Source: an uncultured bacterium (GTDB lineage Bacteria; Edwardsbacteria; AC1; EtOH8). Taken from it: DNA of 64,000 bases. Every line of letters starts with the position of its first letter. The first letter of the stretch is position 1. The stretch lies in contig CALMGM010000005.1 of assembly GCA_937863685.1 (NCBI GenBank), positions 620,001 through 684,000 of the forward strand, read 5' to 3'. The position numbers and the translations under genes were made by a program. Positions 32,731 through 40,742 of the stretch are shown here, piece by piece. The notes beneath the pieces are model-generated. The model had not been told where the DNA came from and searched no databases. It saw nothing but the letters and a program-made list of their open reading frames with translations.

Positions 32731-34359
32731 ATGAAAAAGAAAATATTCTTAGGGCTGCTGTCCCTGGCGGCCCTGGCCGGGCCGACCTTGGCCCAGGAAT
32801 ACAGCTTCACCCTGCCGCGCAATACCTCCTGGCTGGTGGTAACCCCCGCCGGCCAGGCCGACCTGTATTATGAGCTGACCTTCGTCTGCGACCCGGGGGC
32901 CCATCCCATTGATATCGTGGATATCGGAATGCCCAACGGCAGCTATCAGCTGGACGGGGCCATGGCCCGGGTGGGTCAGACCGAACTGGACGATATCCGG
33001 GTCTCGGAATACGTAAAACCATACGGGGTCGAGGTTCACCTGGACGCCAAGACCATCCGGCCGGGCGACTCCGCCACCCTGTTCTTCAACATCCATCTGG
33101 AAAAACTGCTGTATCGGGACTCCAAGGACCCTAATTATGTCTCCTTCGAATTCTCCCCCACCTGGTACGGATCCAAATATGTTAGCGGCTCCACTCGTAT
33201 GGAATGCAATTTTTCTTTCCCGCCCGGCATGGGACCGGATGAGCCCCGCTATCATCAAAAACAGTTCACCGAATCCTGGCTGGATACCGTCGAGAACGCC
33301 GTGGTCTACCGTTGGTTGACAGAGAACGCCGAGCCGGACCGGCAGTATACCTTCGGGGCCTCGTTCCCGGCCAAGTATGTGCCCAAGGGAGCGGTCAAAC
33401 AGCCGGCCCCCTTCTGGCAGAAACTGGTCGGCGGCCTTGTCGGCTTCATCTTCGGTATCTTCAAATTCCTGTTCAGCACCGTCGTCTTCTGGATATTCGG
33501 GATCGCCATTTTCGTCGGCTACCGCCAGAACAAGACCCGCCGCATGAAATACCTGCCGCCCGAGGTCTCCATCGAAGGGGTGGGCATCAAGCGGGGACTG
33601 ACCGCGCCCGAGGCCGGCATCGTCCTGGAAATGCCCTTGGACAAGGTGATGAGCATGGTGCTGTTCGGCCTGGTGAAAAAGGAGGCGGTGGAGGTCACCG
33701 ACCGCGAGCCCAAATTAAGAATAAAAGTCCTGAAACCGGAGCTGGCCGCCCTGCCGTATGAGAAGAGCTTTTTGGAGGCATTGGATAAATACGGCCTGCC
33801 GGATCGGGCCAAGCTACGTGAGGTGACCATCAAGCTGATCAAGGATGTCAACGACAAGATGAAGGGCTTTTCCCGCAAGGATACTGCCGTCTATTACCGC
33901 GGCATCATAGCCCAGGCCTGGAAACAGGTGCAGGATGCCCAGACCCCGGAACTGAAAAGCCAGCCGTTGGAGGACCAGTTCGACTGGCTGATGATGGACG
34001 GCGATTACAAGGACCGCATGACCCGGCACTACGGCGCCGGCGATGTATTTCTGCCGCGCTGGTGGGGTCGGTCCGGATACCATTACGGCGGCGGCGGCAC
34101 CACCGCAAAAACATCGGGCGGAACCGGAATGCAGATGCCCAAACTTCCCGGAGCCGACTTTGCCAGCAAGGTAACCACCGGCGCCGAAAGCATGGCCGCC
34201 GGACTGGTGGGCAAGCTGGACAGTTTCACCGGAGGAGTGACCAACAAAACCAATCCAATTCCTGTTTCTTCCGGTGGACGGAGCTCCGGCGGCGGGGGCT
34301 GCGCCTGCGCTTGCGCCTGTGCCGGTTGCGCCTGCGCCTGCGCCGGCGGAGGAAGATAG
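32731..34359 (+). CDS. DUF2207-like membrane protein with Cys-Ala repeat tail
   Basis: The 542-residue protein has a signal peptide (KKKIFLGLLSLAALAGPTLAQ) and a beta-rich extracytoplasmic domain of about 215 residues. A membrane segment lies around residues 225-260 (LVGFIFGIFKFLF, TVVFWIFGIAIFVGY). A cytoplasmic part then holds winged-helix-like and helical stretches. It ends with a Gly-rich stretch and the unusual tail CACACACAGCACACAGGG, seven Cys alternating with Ala. The plan (signal, beta domain, TM pair, cytosolic domain, Gly-rich tail) matches DUF2207-type proteins, which end in Gly/Ser-rich tails. The Cys-Ala tail may be lipidated or bind metal. The family call is moderate. Confidence 0.75.
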   Translation: MKKKIFLGLLSLAALAGPTLAQEYSFTLPRNTSWLVVTPAGQADLYYELTFVCDPGAHPIDIVDIGMPNGSYQLDGAMARVGQTELDDIRVSEYVKPYGVEVHLDAKTIRPGDSATLFFNIHLEKLLYRDSKDPNYVSFEFSPTWYGSKYVSGSTRMECNFSFPPGMGPDEPRYHQKQFTESWLDTVENAVVYRWLTENAEPDRQYTFGASFPAKYVPKGAVKQPAPFWQKLVGGLVGFIFGIFKFLFSTVVFWIFGIAIFVGYRQNKTRRMKYLPPEVSIEGVGIKRGLTAPEAGIVLEMPLDKVMSMVLFGLVKKEAVEVTDREPKLRIKVLKPELAALPYEKSFLEALDKYGLPDRAKLREVTIKLIKDVNDKMKGFSRKDTAVYYRGIIAQAWKQVQDAQTPELKSQPLEDQFDWLMMDGDYKDRMTRHYGAGDVFLPRWWGRSGYHYGGGGTTAKTSGGTGMQMPKLPGADFASKVTTGAESMAAGLVGKLDSFTGGVTNKTNPIPVSSGGRSSGGGGCACACACAGCACACAGGGR

Positions 34360-34372
34360 ACAAATAGCGGCT

Positions 34373-34467
34373 TGTCACCCTGAGGAAGACACCTTGCCTG
34401 ACAAGCTGAACGGGTGAACATTGTCATCCTACGCCCAGCCACGTATAGAAGGATTCTCAGGATGACA
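34373..34467. repeat. Intergenic inverted repeat, TGTCA..CCTGAGG family
   Basis: TGTCACCCTGAGG at the left is complementary to CTCAGGATGACA at the right (34457-34467 region) across about 70 bases. It lies between two plus-strand genes and looks like a mobile palindromic repeat remnant. Confidence 0.55.
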
Positions 34468-34525
34468 AAAAAATAATGCGCGAATCCAAAAACCTGGGGG
34501 CGCCTTGGCGGTTAAAATACTTTGA

Positions 34526-35503
34526 ATGACATTTATGAAAAGACCCAGCAAACCCATCGTGGTGGTCAGCAAATGCCTGACCTTTGCCGCCTGCCGCTAC
34601 AACGGCCTGATGATAAACTCCGAAACCGTCGAGGCTCTAAAAAAGCATGTCGATTTCATCCCGGTCTGCCCGGAGATGGAGATCGGACTGGGCCTTCCCC
34701 GTCAGCCAATCAGGGTGGTGGAAAGAAAGAGCAACAAAAGATTGCTTCAGCCGTCCAGCGGCCTGGATGTGACCGGCAAGATGCACGATTTCAGCCGCAG
34801 TTATCTGGACGGCATAAAAGAAGTTGACGGCTTCCTGCTCAAAAGCCGCTCGCCATCCTGCGGGATCAAGGACGTCAAATTCTATTCCGGGCCAGAACAT
34901 CCGGCCCCGCTGGGCAAGACCCGGGGCTTCTTCGGGCAAGCGGTGCTGGAAAAATTTCCCGGAGCCGCCATCGAGGATGAAGCCCGGCTGGAGAACTTCT
35001 CCATCCGGGAGCATTTCTTCACCAAGTTGTTCGCCTTGGCCGATCTGAGAAAGGTTGTTGATTCCGGAGAGATGAAAGAGTTGGTGGCCTTCCACTCTCG
35101 AAACAAATACCTGCTGATGGCCTACAGCCAGGCCAAGCTGAAAGTTTTGGGTCACATTGTAGCCAATCATGAAAATAAAGATTTCACCAAACTGATTGAA
35201 GATTACAGGACCGAATTCTCCTCCGCATTGTCTCATGCCCCCAAGCATACCTCGCACATCAACTCTTTGATGCACACCCTGGGTTATTTTTCGGACAAGA
35301 TATCTTCGGGAGAAAAACAATATTTTCTGGATTCCCTGCAAAGTTACCGCAACGGCAAACTGCCGCTGAGCGTGCCCCAGAGTCTGATCCGGTCGTGGAT
35401 AGTGCGATTCAACGAGGAATATCTCAAAGAGCAGACCTTTTTCCGGCCGTTCCCCGAGGACCTGGTGGAGATAACCGATTCCGGCAAAGGAAGAGATCAT
35501 TGA
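34526..35503 (+). CDS. DUF523/DUF1722 (TudS-like) protein
   Basis: The 325-residue protein has an N-terminal DUF523 domain (1-160) with the conserved cysteines Cys17, Cys23, Cys48 and Cys112 (SRSPSCGI). It also has VCPEMEIGLGLPRQPIRV, the hallmark of the family. The C-terminal DUF1722 domain covers about 190-315 (LMAYSQAKLKVLG). DUF523 includes the 2-thiouracil desulfurase TudS, a [4Fe-4S] enzyme; the two-domain form is the YbgA-like protein. A desulfurase or thio-nucleobase role is therefore likely but unproven here. A second ATG lies three codons in, and no clear ribosome site is present. Confidence 0.87.
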   Translation: MTFMKRPSKPIVVVSKCLTFAACRYNGLMINSETVEALKKHVDFIPVCPEMEIGLGLPRQPIRVVERKSNKRLLQPSSGLDVTGKMHDFSRSYLDGIKEVDGFLLKSRSPSCGIKDVKFYSGPEHPAPLGKTRGFFGQAVLEKFPGAAIEDEARLENFSIREHFFTKLFALADLRKVVDSGEMKELVAFHSRNKYLLMAYSQAKLKVLGHIVANHENKDFTKLIEDYRTEFSSALSHAPKHTSHINSLMHTLGYFSDKISSGEKQYFLDSLQSYRNGKLPLSVPQSLIRSWIVRFNEEYLKEQTFFRPFPEDLVEITDSGKGRDH

Positions 35504-35520
35504 GGGCTGGTCGATTCATC

Positions 35521-35613
35521 GTCATTGCGATGATTGCATCATGCGTGGCAGGTGAAGCAATCCATAAAATGGATCGCTTCGTTCGAAGCATATTTTGCCC
35601 TGCTCGCGATGAC
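35521..35613. repeat. Intergenic inverted repeat, GTCATTGCGA family
   Basis: GTCATTGCGA (35521-35530) is an imperfect complement of TCGCGATGAC (35604-35613). Related right ends CTCGCAATGAC occur at 39401-39411 and 39734-39744. Confidence 0.55.
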
Positions 35614-35665
35614 AGAATCCTAACTCAAAGCAGGTAAACCAAAGTATTATTAGGAGGGTTTTTTC

Positions 35666-36091
35666 ATGCTCCAAAACCAGCCTACCCAACAGCAGAATAA
35701 TCTGAATATCGTCTACTGGGCCATGGCCGCCGAGCCGGTGATCCTGGCCGTCATCGCCCTGTTTCTCAGGACAAGCAATGCCGTGACCATCTCCTTGTCG
35801 CCGGACTCGGAAGAGACCCTGCTGGTGGTGTTCCTGGCCCTTTCCTCGGTCTTCGTCTGGCTCAGCTTCAGGTTCGCCTCCGGCCGAAACCTGCTCCCCA
35901 AGGCCATGACCGACCAGGCCAATCCAACGGGCTTCCGCCTGGTGGCCCTGGGCCTGTCCGTTGCCCCCGGGATCTTTGGTTTCGTACACTACCTGTTCTT
36001 CGGAGAACTGCTGGCCCTTCTGCTACTGAACGGCGGCGCGGTGGGCCTGGCCATAAAGCACATCCGTCAATTCAACGAAAACAATCAATAG
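35666..36091 (+). CDS. Small multi-pass membrane protein, unknown
   Basis: The 141-residue protein has about four hydrophobic segments: residues 13-33, 50-68, 90-106 and 108-127. Short charged loops and a basic end (HIRQFNENNQ) separate them. A strong AGGAGGG ribosome site stands seven bases before the ATG. I do not recognise a family. The first 12 residues are polar (QNQPTQQQNN). It lies between the DUF523 gene and the DUF167 operon, with palindromic repeats on both sides. Confidence 0.65.
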   Translation: MLQNQPTQQQNNLNIVYWAMAAEPVILAVIALFLRTSNAVTISLSPDSEETLLVVFLALSSVFVWLSFRFASGRNLLPKAMTDQANPTGFRLVALGLSVAPGIFGFVHYLFFGELLALLLLNGGAVGLAIKHIRQFNENNQ

Positions 36092-36127
36092 TCCACCCCC
36101 ATCCCCTGTCTGAATCAAGTCGAAGAT

Positions 36128-36160
36128 CCGCCGTGGCGGAGAGGGGATCAAGGGGCGGTT
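36128..36160. repeat. REP-like palindrome with GGGGATCAAGGGGCGG tail
   Basis: CCGCC (36128-36132) pairs with GGCGG (36135-36139). It is followed by AGAGGGGATCAAGGGGCGGT, the G-rich tail typical of this repeat type. Confidence 0.5.
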
Positions 36161-36175
36161 GAAATCATAACTCAA

Positions 36176-36217
36176 CCCCAACCCCTTCTCTTACCAAGAG
36201 AAGGGACGCAAGGGATG
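36176..36217. repeat. REP-like palindrome
   Basis: CCCTTCTCTT (36183-36192) pairs perfectly with AAGAGAAGGG (36196-36205), loop ACC. Read on the minus strand, the tail is GTTGGGGTTGAG, like the copy at 11428. Confidence 0.6.
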
Positions 36218-36245
36218 AGTTCATAAAAAGGGGAATTGCCCACCC

Positions 36246-36467
36246 ATGCGCATTAACCTGAAAATAATCCCCAATGCCAAACAGGCCAAGATAATTGCCG
36301 AGGGCGGCGGCTACAAGGTCTACATCCCGGCCCCGGCGGTGGACGGCAAGGCCAATGCCTATCTGATAAAATTCCTGGCCGGTCATTTTAAGGTGCGCAA
36401 AAGCGCCGTCACCCTGGTGCGGGGCGAGACCAGCCGGCATAAGATAGTGGAGATAACGGGACTATGA
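36246..36467 (+). CDS. DUF167 (YggU-like) protein
   Basis: The 73-residue protein is a complete DUF167 domain with an alpha/beta fold. Signatures are IIPNAKQAKI, VYIPAPAVDGKANAYLIKFLAGHF and VTLVRGETSRHKIV. Members are small conserved cytoplasmic proteins of unknown biochemical function, often next to membrane or division genes. The stop overlaps the next gene by four bases (ATGA), so the two are translated together. Confidence 0.9.
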   Translation: MRINLKIIPNAKQAKIIAEGGGYKVYIPAPAVDGKANAYLIKFLAGHFKVRKSAVTLVRGETSRHKIVEITGL

Positions 36468-36994
36468 ATAATGAAAATATATTAAAAGCCTCCCGCTGGC
36501 TGTGGGCAGTGGTTTTTCTGCTCGACATTTTGGCCATCCTGGCTCTATCGTTCCTCATTACCCTAAAAATATTGACTTTGACCATTGTCGGTTCGGCCTT
36601 ACTGTTGTTCTTCGCTTTGGCCCTGGCCATGATGTTCCGCGAAACCATCTCTCCCTCATCGATGGTGCGGGACGGCAACGATCTCACCGTCCACTGGAAC
36701 AATTGGAAGCTGGAGGGAACATTGGTATCGACCGAACTGCAGAAAAAACGCAGGCTAGCGCTGATCATAAAAGATGTCCGGATGACGATCACCCCGGTCG
36801 GCCCCATGATGGGCCTGGCCAGCTTTATGATAAAGCCGCTTCTGGGACTGGTGCTGCCGGATTTCCTGGCCCAGAGCTATTACTTTAAAAAAGAATCCCT
36901 GCTGAAAAAGATACGCTCCGGCGAAAACCATTATAAACTTGTCTTCCCGGTGATCCTGCTGGGAAAAAGAAAGGTGAAGAAATGGCTTGGTTAA
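36464..36994 (+). CDS. Membrane protein of unknown function
   Basis: The 176-residue protein has two hydrophobic segments near residues 12-35 and 38-58. They are followed by a hydrophilic part (LTVHWNNWKLEGTLVSTELQ) and a further hydrophobic patch near 119-137. It starts on the stop of the DUF167 gene (4-base overlap) and overlaps the radical SAM gene by 13 bases. It therefore belongs to one transcription unit of DUF167, membrane protein and radical SAM. No family is recognised. Confidence 0.72.
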   Translation: MNNENILKASRWLWAVVFLLDILAILALSFLITLKILTLTIVGSALLLFFALALAMMFRETISPSSMVRDGNDLTVHWNNWKLEGTLVSTELQKKRRLALIIKDVRMTITPVGPMMGLASFMIKPLLGLVLPDFLAQSYYFKKESLLKKIRSGENHYKLVFPVILLGKRKVKKWLG

Positions 36995-38337
36995 AAGATC
37001 TGTTCACCAAAGAAAGGCCGCTTAAGGCCGGCCTGTTCCAGTACCGGGGACAGGAGGGTGATACCAACTTCAGGCTGCATCTGCGCATCGAGCCGGATGG
37101 CAGGGGCGTGCTGGTGATCAATGCCTCGCGGATACTGCACCTGAACCAGACCGCCGCCGAGATGGCCAAGCACATCATCGAGGGGGACGAGACCGACCAG
37201 GCGGTAAAACAGCTGCTCAAAAGATACCGCGGGGTAAAGCCCGATCAGTTGGAGCAGGATTACAATTCATTGAAAGAAAAGATATTCACCCTGGTCCGCA
37301 CCGACGACATCTGCCCGGTCACCTATATGGACATCAACCGCATCGAGCCGTTCGAGACCCCGGTCTCGGCGCCCTACCGGATGGACCTGGCCCTGACCTA
37401 TAAATGCGACAACGCCTGCGGCCACTGCTACCTGCCCAAGGACCGCCAGCCGGCCGAGTTGAATACCGATCAATGGAAGCAGGTCATAAAGAAGATCTGG
37501 GAGATTGGCATTCCCCATGTCTGCTTCACCGGCGGCGAGGCTACGTTGCGAAAGGACCTGGTGGACCTGATTGCCTACGCCGAGGAGACCGGCCTGGTGA
37601 CCGGGTTATTGACCAACGGCCGCAACCTGAAGAACAATGACTTGGTGAAAAGAATGGTCGAGTCCGGGCTGGATCATTTCCAGATAACTCTGGAATCGCA
37701 CGATGCCAAAATCCACGACCAGATGGTGGGCGCAAAAGGCGCCTGGCAGGACACGGTTCAGGGCGTAAAGAATGCTGTGGCTACGCCGGTATACACCATC
37801 ACCAACACCACCTTGACCCGGCTGAACGCCGATACGATAGAAAAGACCATGGAGTTCATCAAATCGCTGGGGGTGGCCGCCATGGCCTGCAACGGGCTGA
37901 TCTACGCCGGGCAGGGCGCCACCTGCGGCATCGGCTTCAAGGAAGAGGAATTGAAGCCCCTGGTGGAACGCATCCGCCAAAAGGCCCGGGAGTTGGAACT
38001 GCGGCTGATCTGGTACACCCCCACCCAGTACTGCCAGCTGGACCCGGTGAACCTGGAGCTGGGGGTCAAGACCTGCACCGCCGCCAAGTACAATATGTGC
38101 CTGGAGCCGGACGGCTCGGTGATCCCCTGCCAGAGCTATTTTGCCTCTTTGGGGAATATTTTGGCCGACCCCTGGACCCAGATATGGAACGCCCAGCCGG
38201 CGGTGGACCTGCGGAAGAAGGCCTATCTGCAGGAGAAATGCAAAGAATGCGACAAACTGCCGCTGTGCGGCGGCGGCTGCCCGATCTACAACCAACAGCA
38301 GGAAGTGCTGTGTTTGGACAGCAAGTCGAACGGGTAA
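36982..38337 (+). CDS. Radical SAM/SPASM enzyme with N-terminal PqqD-like domain
   Basis: The 451-residue enzyme has an N-terminal PqqD-like RiPP-recognition domain (about residues 30-110; VLVINASRILHLNQTAAEM). Next comes a radical SAM core with CxxxCxxC at Cys142, Cys146 and Cys149 (CDNACGHC) and a GGEA motif near 180. The C-terminal SPASM region has paired Cys sets (CTAAKYNMC, CQSY, CKECDKLPLCGGGC). Such fused enzymes modify peptides that they recognise through the PqqD domain. No short precursor gene is visible next to it: the upstream neighbours are DUF167 and membrane proteins, and the downstream neighbour is a lipoprotein. The ribosome site is AAGGTG. Confidence 0.9.
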   Translation: MAWLKDLFTKERPLKAGLFQYRGQEGDTNFRLHLRIEPDGRGVLVINASRILHLNQTAAEMAKHIIEGDETDQAVKQLLKRYRGVKPDQLEQDYNSLKEKIFTLVRTDDICPVTYMDINRIEPFETPVSAPYRMDLALTYKCDNACGHCYLPKDRQPAELNTDQWKQVIKKIWEIGIPHVCFTGGEATLRKDLVDLIAYAEETGLVTGLLTNGRNLKNNDLVKRMVESGLDHFQITLESHDAKIHDQMVGAKGAWQDTVQGVKNAVATPVYTITNTTLTRLNADTIEKTMEFIKSLGVAAMACNGLIYAGQGATCGIGFKEEELKPLVERIRQKARELELRLIWYTPTQYCQLDPVNLELGVKTCTAAKYNMCLEPDGSVIPCQSYFASLGNILADPWTQIWNAQPAVDLRKKAYLQEKCKECDKLPLCGGGCPIYNQQQEVLCLDSKSNG

Positions 38338-38361
38338 AATTAATAATATTTAAGAGATAAA

Positions 38362-39120
38362 ATGAGAAAAGTTATAAAAGCCGTTATTTATATTTCCTTT
38401 CTAGTTTCCATTATTTCTTGTTCAAATAAATGGAAAACTGTTTATACCACAGAATTTGATTGGAACAATGATGGGGAAAAGGATAAAATAATCCTTGAAA
38501 TCCCCAAAGACTGGAATGATCCGGGAGATTTCCATAAAGTACGAATTAAGATAAGCGGAAAGCCTGAATTCACTCTTGAAAACATGGATGGCTGGATAAA
38601 AATAGAGGATGAATTAATTTTAAAAAATGAAATTAAAAATGTTGCCGATAATAATTACTTTCTTTTATATCCTATCACTAAAAATGAAAACGTCTTGTTA
38701 TTGATCGGCTACGGCTATGCCAGCAAACCATCACGATTGGACGTAATAACCCTAAATAATGATTACCCCGAAGTTATTTTTTCTGAAGAAAGGGATGTTT
38801 GGAAATATCAGGATTTAAATAATGACTCAATCCCAGATTTTTTATTACTTCCATGGTTAACAGAGGTTTACGGGCCAGAAGACCGCTATAAATCGTATGT
38901 CCCCTTATTGGTTTATACTATGGTTAAGCAAAATGGCCACTGGAAAATGATTTACGATGAGAACTCATCAATTAAATATACAAATGATAATTTATATGGT
39001 TGGGCTGGGCGTGAAGGCTCTGATAGCCTGGTTGTATTTAAACCTAAAAACGAAAACAAACCACGCGTAATGAAATTGAAAGAGGCACAAATATTATATA
39101 ACAAGGAGCAACCAAAATGA
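38362..39120 (+). CDS. AT-rich lipoprotein with calcium-type DxNxDG motifs
   Basis: The 252-residue protein has a lipoprotein signal (KAVIYISFLVSIISC, lipobox IISC). Two FG-GAP-like loops follow: DWNNDGEKDKI and DLNNDSIPDFL, typical of calcium-binding beta-propeller repeats. The DNA is clearly AT-rich compared with the preceding genes, which suggests separate ancestry. It ends with an ATGA that overlaps the start of a small broken gene (39117). It could be a surface lipoprotein; no specific family is recognised. Confidence 0.72.
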   Translation: MRKVIKAVIYISFLVSIISCSNKWKTVYTTEFDWNNDGEKDKIILEIPKDWNDPGDFHKVRIKISGKPEFTLENMDGWIKIEDELILKNEIKNVADNNYFLLYPITKNENVLLLIGYGYASKPSRLDVITLNNDYPEVIFSEERDVWKYQDLNNDSIPDFLLLPWLTEVYGPEDRYKSYVPLLVYTMVKQNGHWKMIYDENSSIKYTNDNLYGWAGREGSDSLVVFKPKNENKPRVMKLKEAQILYNKEQPK

Positions 39121-39329
39121 AATTCAAAAACAGCTCCCTCTAATACTGGATAGCCAATATCCTGTGCCTTATCAGCGCCGCATACTTCTTTTGGAAGGTC
39201 CTGCCGTGAATAACCACCGCCAAGGAGATCGTATTCGCCACGGTTTGCATATTGACCATGGTCGCCAGTTGTATATGCTTCGTGCTGTATACTGACGCCA
39301 AAAAGAACGAAAAAGAGAAAACCAATTAG
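39117..39329 (+). pseudogene. Small two-TM membrane protein with two in-frame stops
   Basis: A frame opens at the ATG at 39117, coupled by ATGA to the preceding lipoprotein gene. It stays open for 71 codons to a TAG at 39327, except for a TAA after eight codons and a TGA after about 30. Read through, it gives a plausible short membrane protein: KFKNSSL, then YWIANILCLISAAYFFWKV, then ITTAKEIVFATVCILTMVA, SCICFVLYT and a charged end. Two stops at different codons make recoding unlikely. It is best explained as a recently decayed gene, or two sequencing errors. Confidence 0.6.
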
Positions 39330-39330
39330 T

Positions 39331-39781
39331 GTTGTCATTCCGGACTTGATCCGGGATCCAGGAAAAGTTGGATTGCTTCATTTGTAAGATGCCTGGTCTC
39401 CTCGCAATGACCGTTCCCTCGCCAAATTTATTTGGAGAGGGGCAGGGTGAGGTCCCCCAAGCTTGACCGGTGAAGCATGAACCGGTCAAGGAGGTCTTAG
39501 GGGACCGGCTACGGTCAGCGTTGCAAGTGCAGAATGTTAGAAAAATATTTTCCCGGCGGATTGAGAATCCTCTGTAACTAAAAGACGCTAGTTTGCCGTC
39601 CCCTAAAACTTCTCTTTGTTACTTTCTCTTAGTTATAAGAGAAAGTAAGGATAGAACCGGGACCCCCTCTGTATCTCCCCTTAATAGGGGAGAATATCCT
39701 GGATTGCTTCGTCTGTTTAATTTCGATGCCTGACTCGCAATGACGATTTGTATTAAAACAATCGTTTTAGGAGAAACCAAA
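39331..39781. repeat. Repeat-dense intergenic stretch
   Basis: No gene is seen in this 450-base gap after the broken gene. It holds a CCGGACTTGATCCGG palindrome (about 39341-39355). Two related elements start GGATTGCTTC and end CTCGCAATGAC (39370-39411 and 39701-39744). A CTCGCCAAAT/TTTGGAGAG hairpin with a GGGGCAGGGTGAGGTC tail lies at about 39418-39454. Perfect 10-bp arms CTTGACCGGT/ACCGGTCAAG (39462-39490) and a 13-bp hairpin at 39619-39648 follow. CTCCCC/GGGGAG lies at about 39675-39692. The start region of the next gene ends at 39781. Confidence 0.6.
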
Positions 39782-40510
39782 ATGAAAACTTATTTCGCTT
39801 TTCTATTGCCGTTTTTCCTGCTGCCCCTGACCGCCGCCCATGCCCAGCAATCCTTCGAAGCCGACACCTTCGCCGTGGGCCAGAAGAAACTTATCATCCA
39901 CTTCATCGGCCACGGCACCCTGATGCTGGACTACGACGGCCTGGTCATCCATGTGGACCCGGTGGGCCGCTACGCCGATTATTCCCAATTGCCCAAGGCG
40001 AACATTATCCTGATCACCCACCAGCACCAGGACCATCTGGACAAGGAGGCCATCGCCAGGATCCTATCGGATAAAACGCGCATTATTCTAAACCGGGCTT
40101 CTTACGACATCCTGGGCTTCGGCAAAGCCATGGTCAACGGCGATACCATCGCCATAAAAAACGTTAAGATAACCGCCGTTCCGGCCTACAATACCACCCA
40201 GGGGCGGGACAAGTTCCATCCCAAAGGCCGGGACAACGGTTATGTCCTTGATATTGACGGTAAGCAAATATATATCGCCGGCGATACCGAGGACATCCCG
40301 GAGATGAAGCAGTTGAAAAATATCGACATCGCCTTCCTGCCCATGAACCAGCCCTACACCATGACCGCCAAACAACTGGTTCGGGCGGTAAAGATGGTAA
40401 GACCTGGTATCGTCTATCCCTACCACTATGGGGACAGCGATCTCTCGTCCCTGCCCAATCTGCTGAAAGGCGTCAAGGGAACGGAGCTGCGCATCCGCCG
40501 GATGAACTGA
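39782..40510 (+). CDS. Exported metallo-beta-lactamase-fold hydrolase
   Basis: I start at the ATG at 39782: AGGAGA stands eight bases before it and a signal peptide follows (KTYFAFLLPFFLLPLTAAHA). The mature part is a metallo-beta-lactamase fold of the UlaG/YtnP-like type. It has the metal motif THQHQDHLD (His79, His81, Asp83, His84), a later AGDTED and a last His in YPYHYGD. The 242-residue length is usual for small MBL hydrolases. The substrate is unknown; the export is noteworthy because close relatives are often cytoplasmic. Confidence 0.87.
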   Translation: MKTYFAFLLPFFLLPLTAAHAQQSFEADTFAVGQKKLIIHFIGHGTLMLDYDGLVIHVDPVGRYADYSQLPKANIILITHQHQDHLDKEAIARILSDKTRIILNRASYDILGFGKAMVNGDTIAIKNVKITAVPAYNTTQGRDKFHPKGRDNGYVLDIDGKQIYIAGDTEDIPEMKQLKNIDIAFLPMNQPYTMTAKQLVRAVKMVRPGIVYPYHYGDSDLSSLPNLLKGVKGTELRIRRMN

Positions 40511-40522
40511 CTTTCATATTGA

Positions 40523-40560
40523 TATCCCCTCCTTAATCAAGGAGGGGATAGAGGGGTGGT
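40523..40560. repeat. REP-like palindrome with GAGGGGTGGT tail
   Basis: TATCCCCTCCTT (40523-40534) pairs perfectly with AAGGAGGGGATA (40539-40550), loop AATC. There is no T-run after it, so it is not a typical terminator. Confidence 0.6.
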
Positions 40561-40603
40561 ATGAATGGCTATAAAAATATTTTAAATTATTTTAAAATAA
40601 CAC

Positions 40604-40632
40604 TTGACAAACTACCGGCATTGTGATACACT
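40604..40632 (+). promoter_or_regulatory. Strong sigma-70-like promoter
   Basis: TTGACA (40604-40609), 17 bases, then TACACT (40627-40632). An A/T-rich block just upstream could act as an UP element. The predicted start is near 40639, ahead of a hairpin at 40673-40710. Confidence 0.78.
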
Positions 40633-40672
40633 GCTTAATAGTAAAACAACCCAAGCGTCCGGAAAACCAATT

Positions 40673-40710
40673 CCCCGTGTCAGTTGTTAATTGACCAGGG
40701 GCTTTTTTTT
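40673..40710 (+). terminator. Rho-independent terminator inside the leader of the zinc-ribbon gene
   Basis: CCCC (40673-40676) pairs with GGGG (40698-40701) and GTCA (40679-40682) with TGAC (40692-40695), across a 2x2 internal loop. Eight T residues follow (40703-40710). The gene's ATG is at 40743. It could be an attenuator or the end of a roughly 70-base RNA. Confidence 0.7.
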
Positions 40711-40742
40711 CGGGCAAAAAAACACAAAATCCAAGGAGAAAC

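Noticed and set aside
39172-39489. Minus-strand 105-codon frame
   Set aside because: It is antisense to the broken plus-strand gene and to palindromic repeats; composition is shadow-like.
40523-40560. Rho-independent terminator after the metallo-beta-lactamase-fold gene
   Set aside because: The stem is perfect but no T-run follows; the tail (GAGGGGTGGT) matches a repeat family instead.
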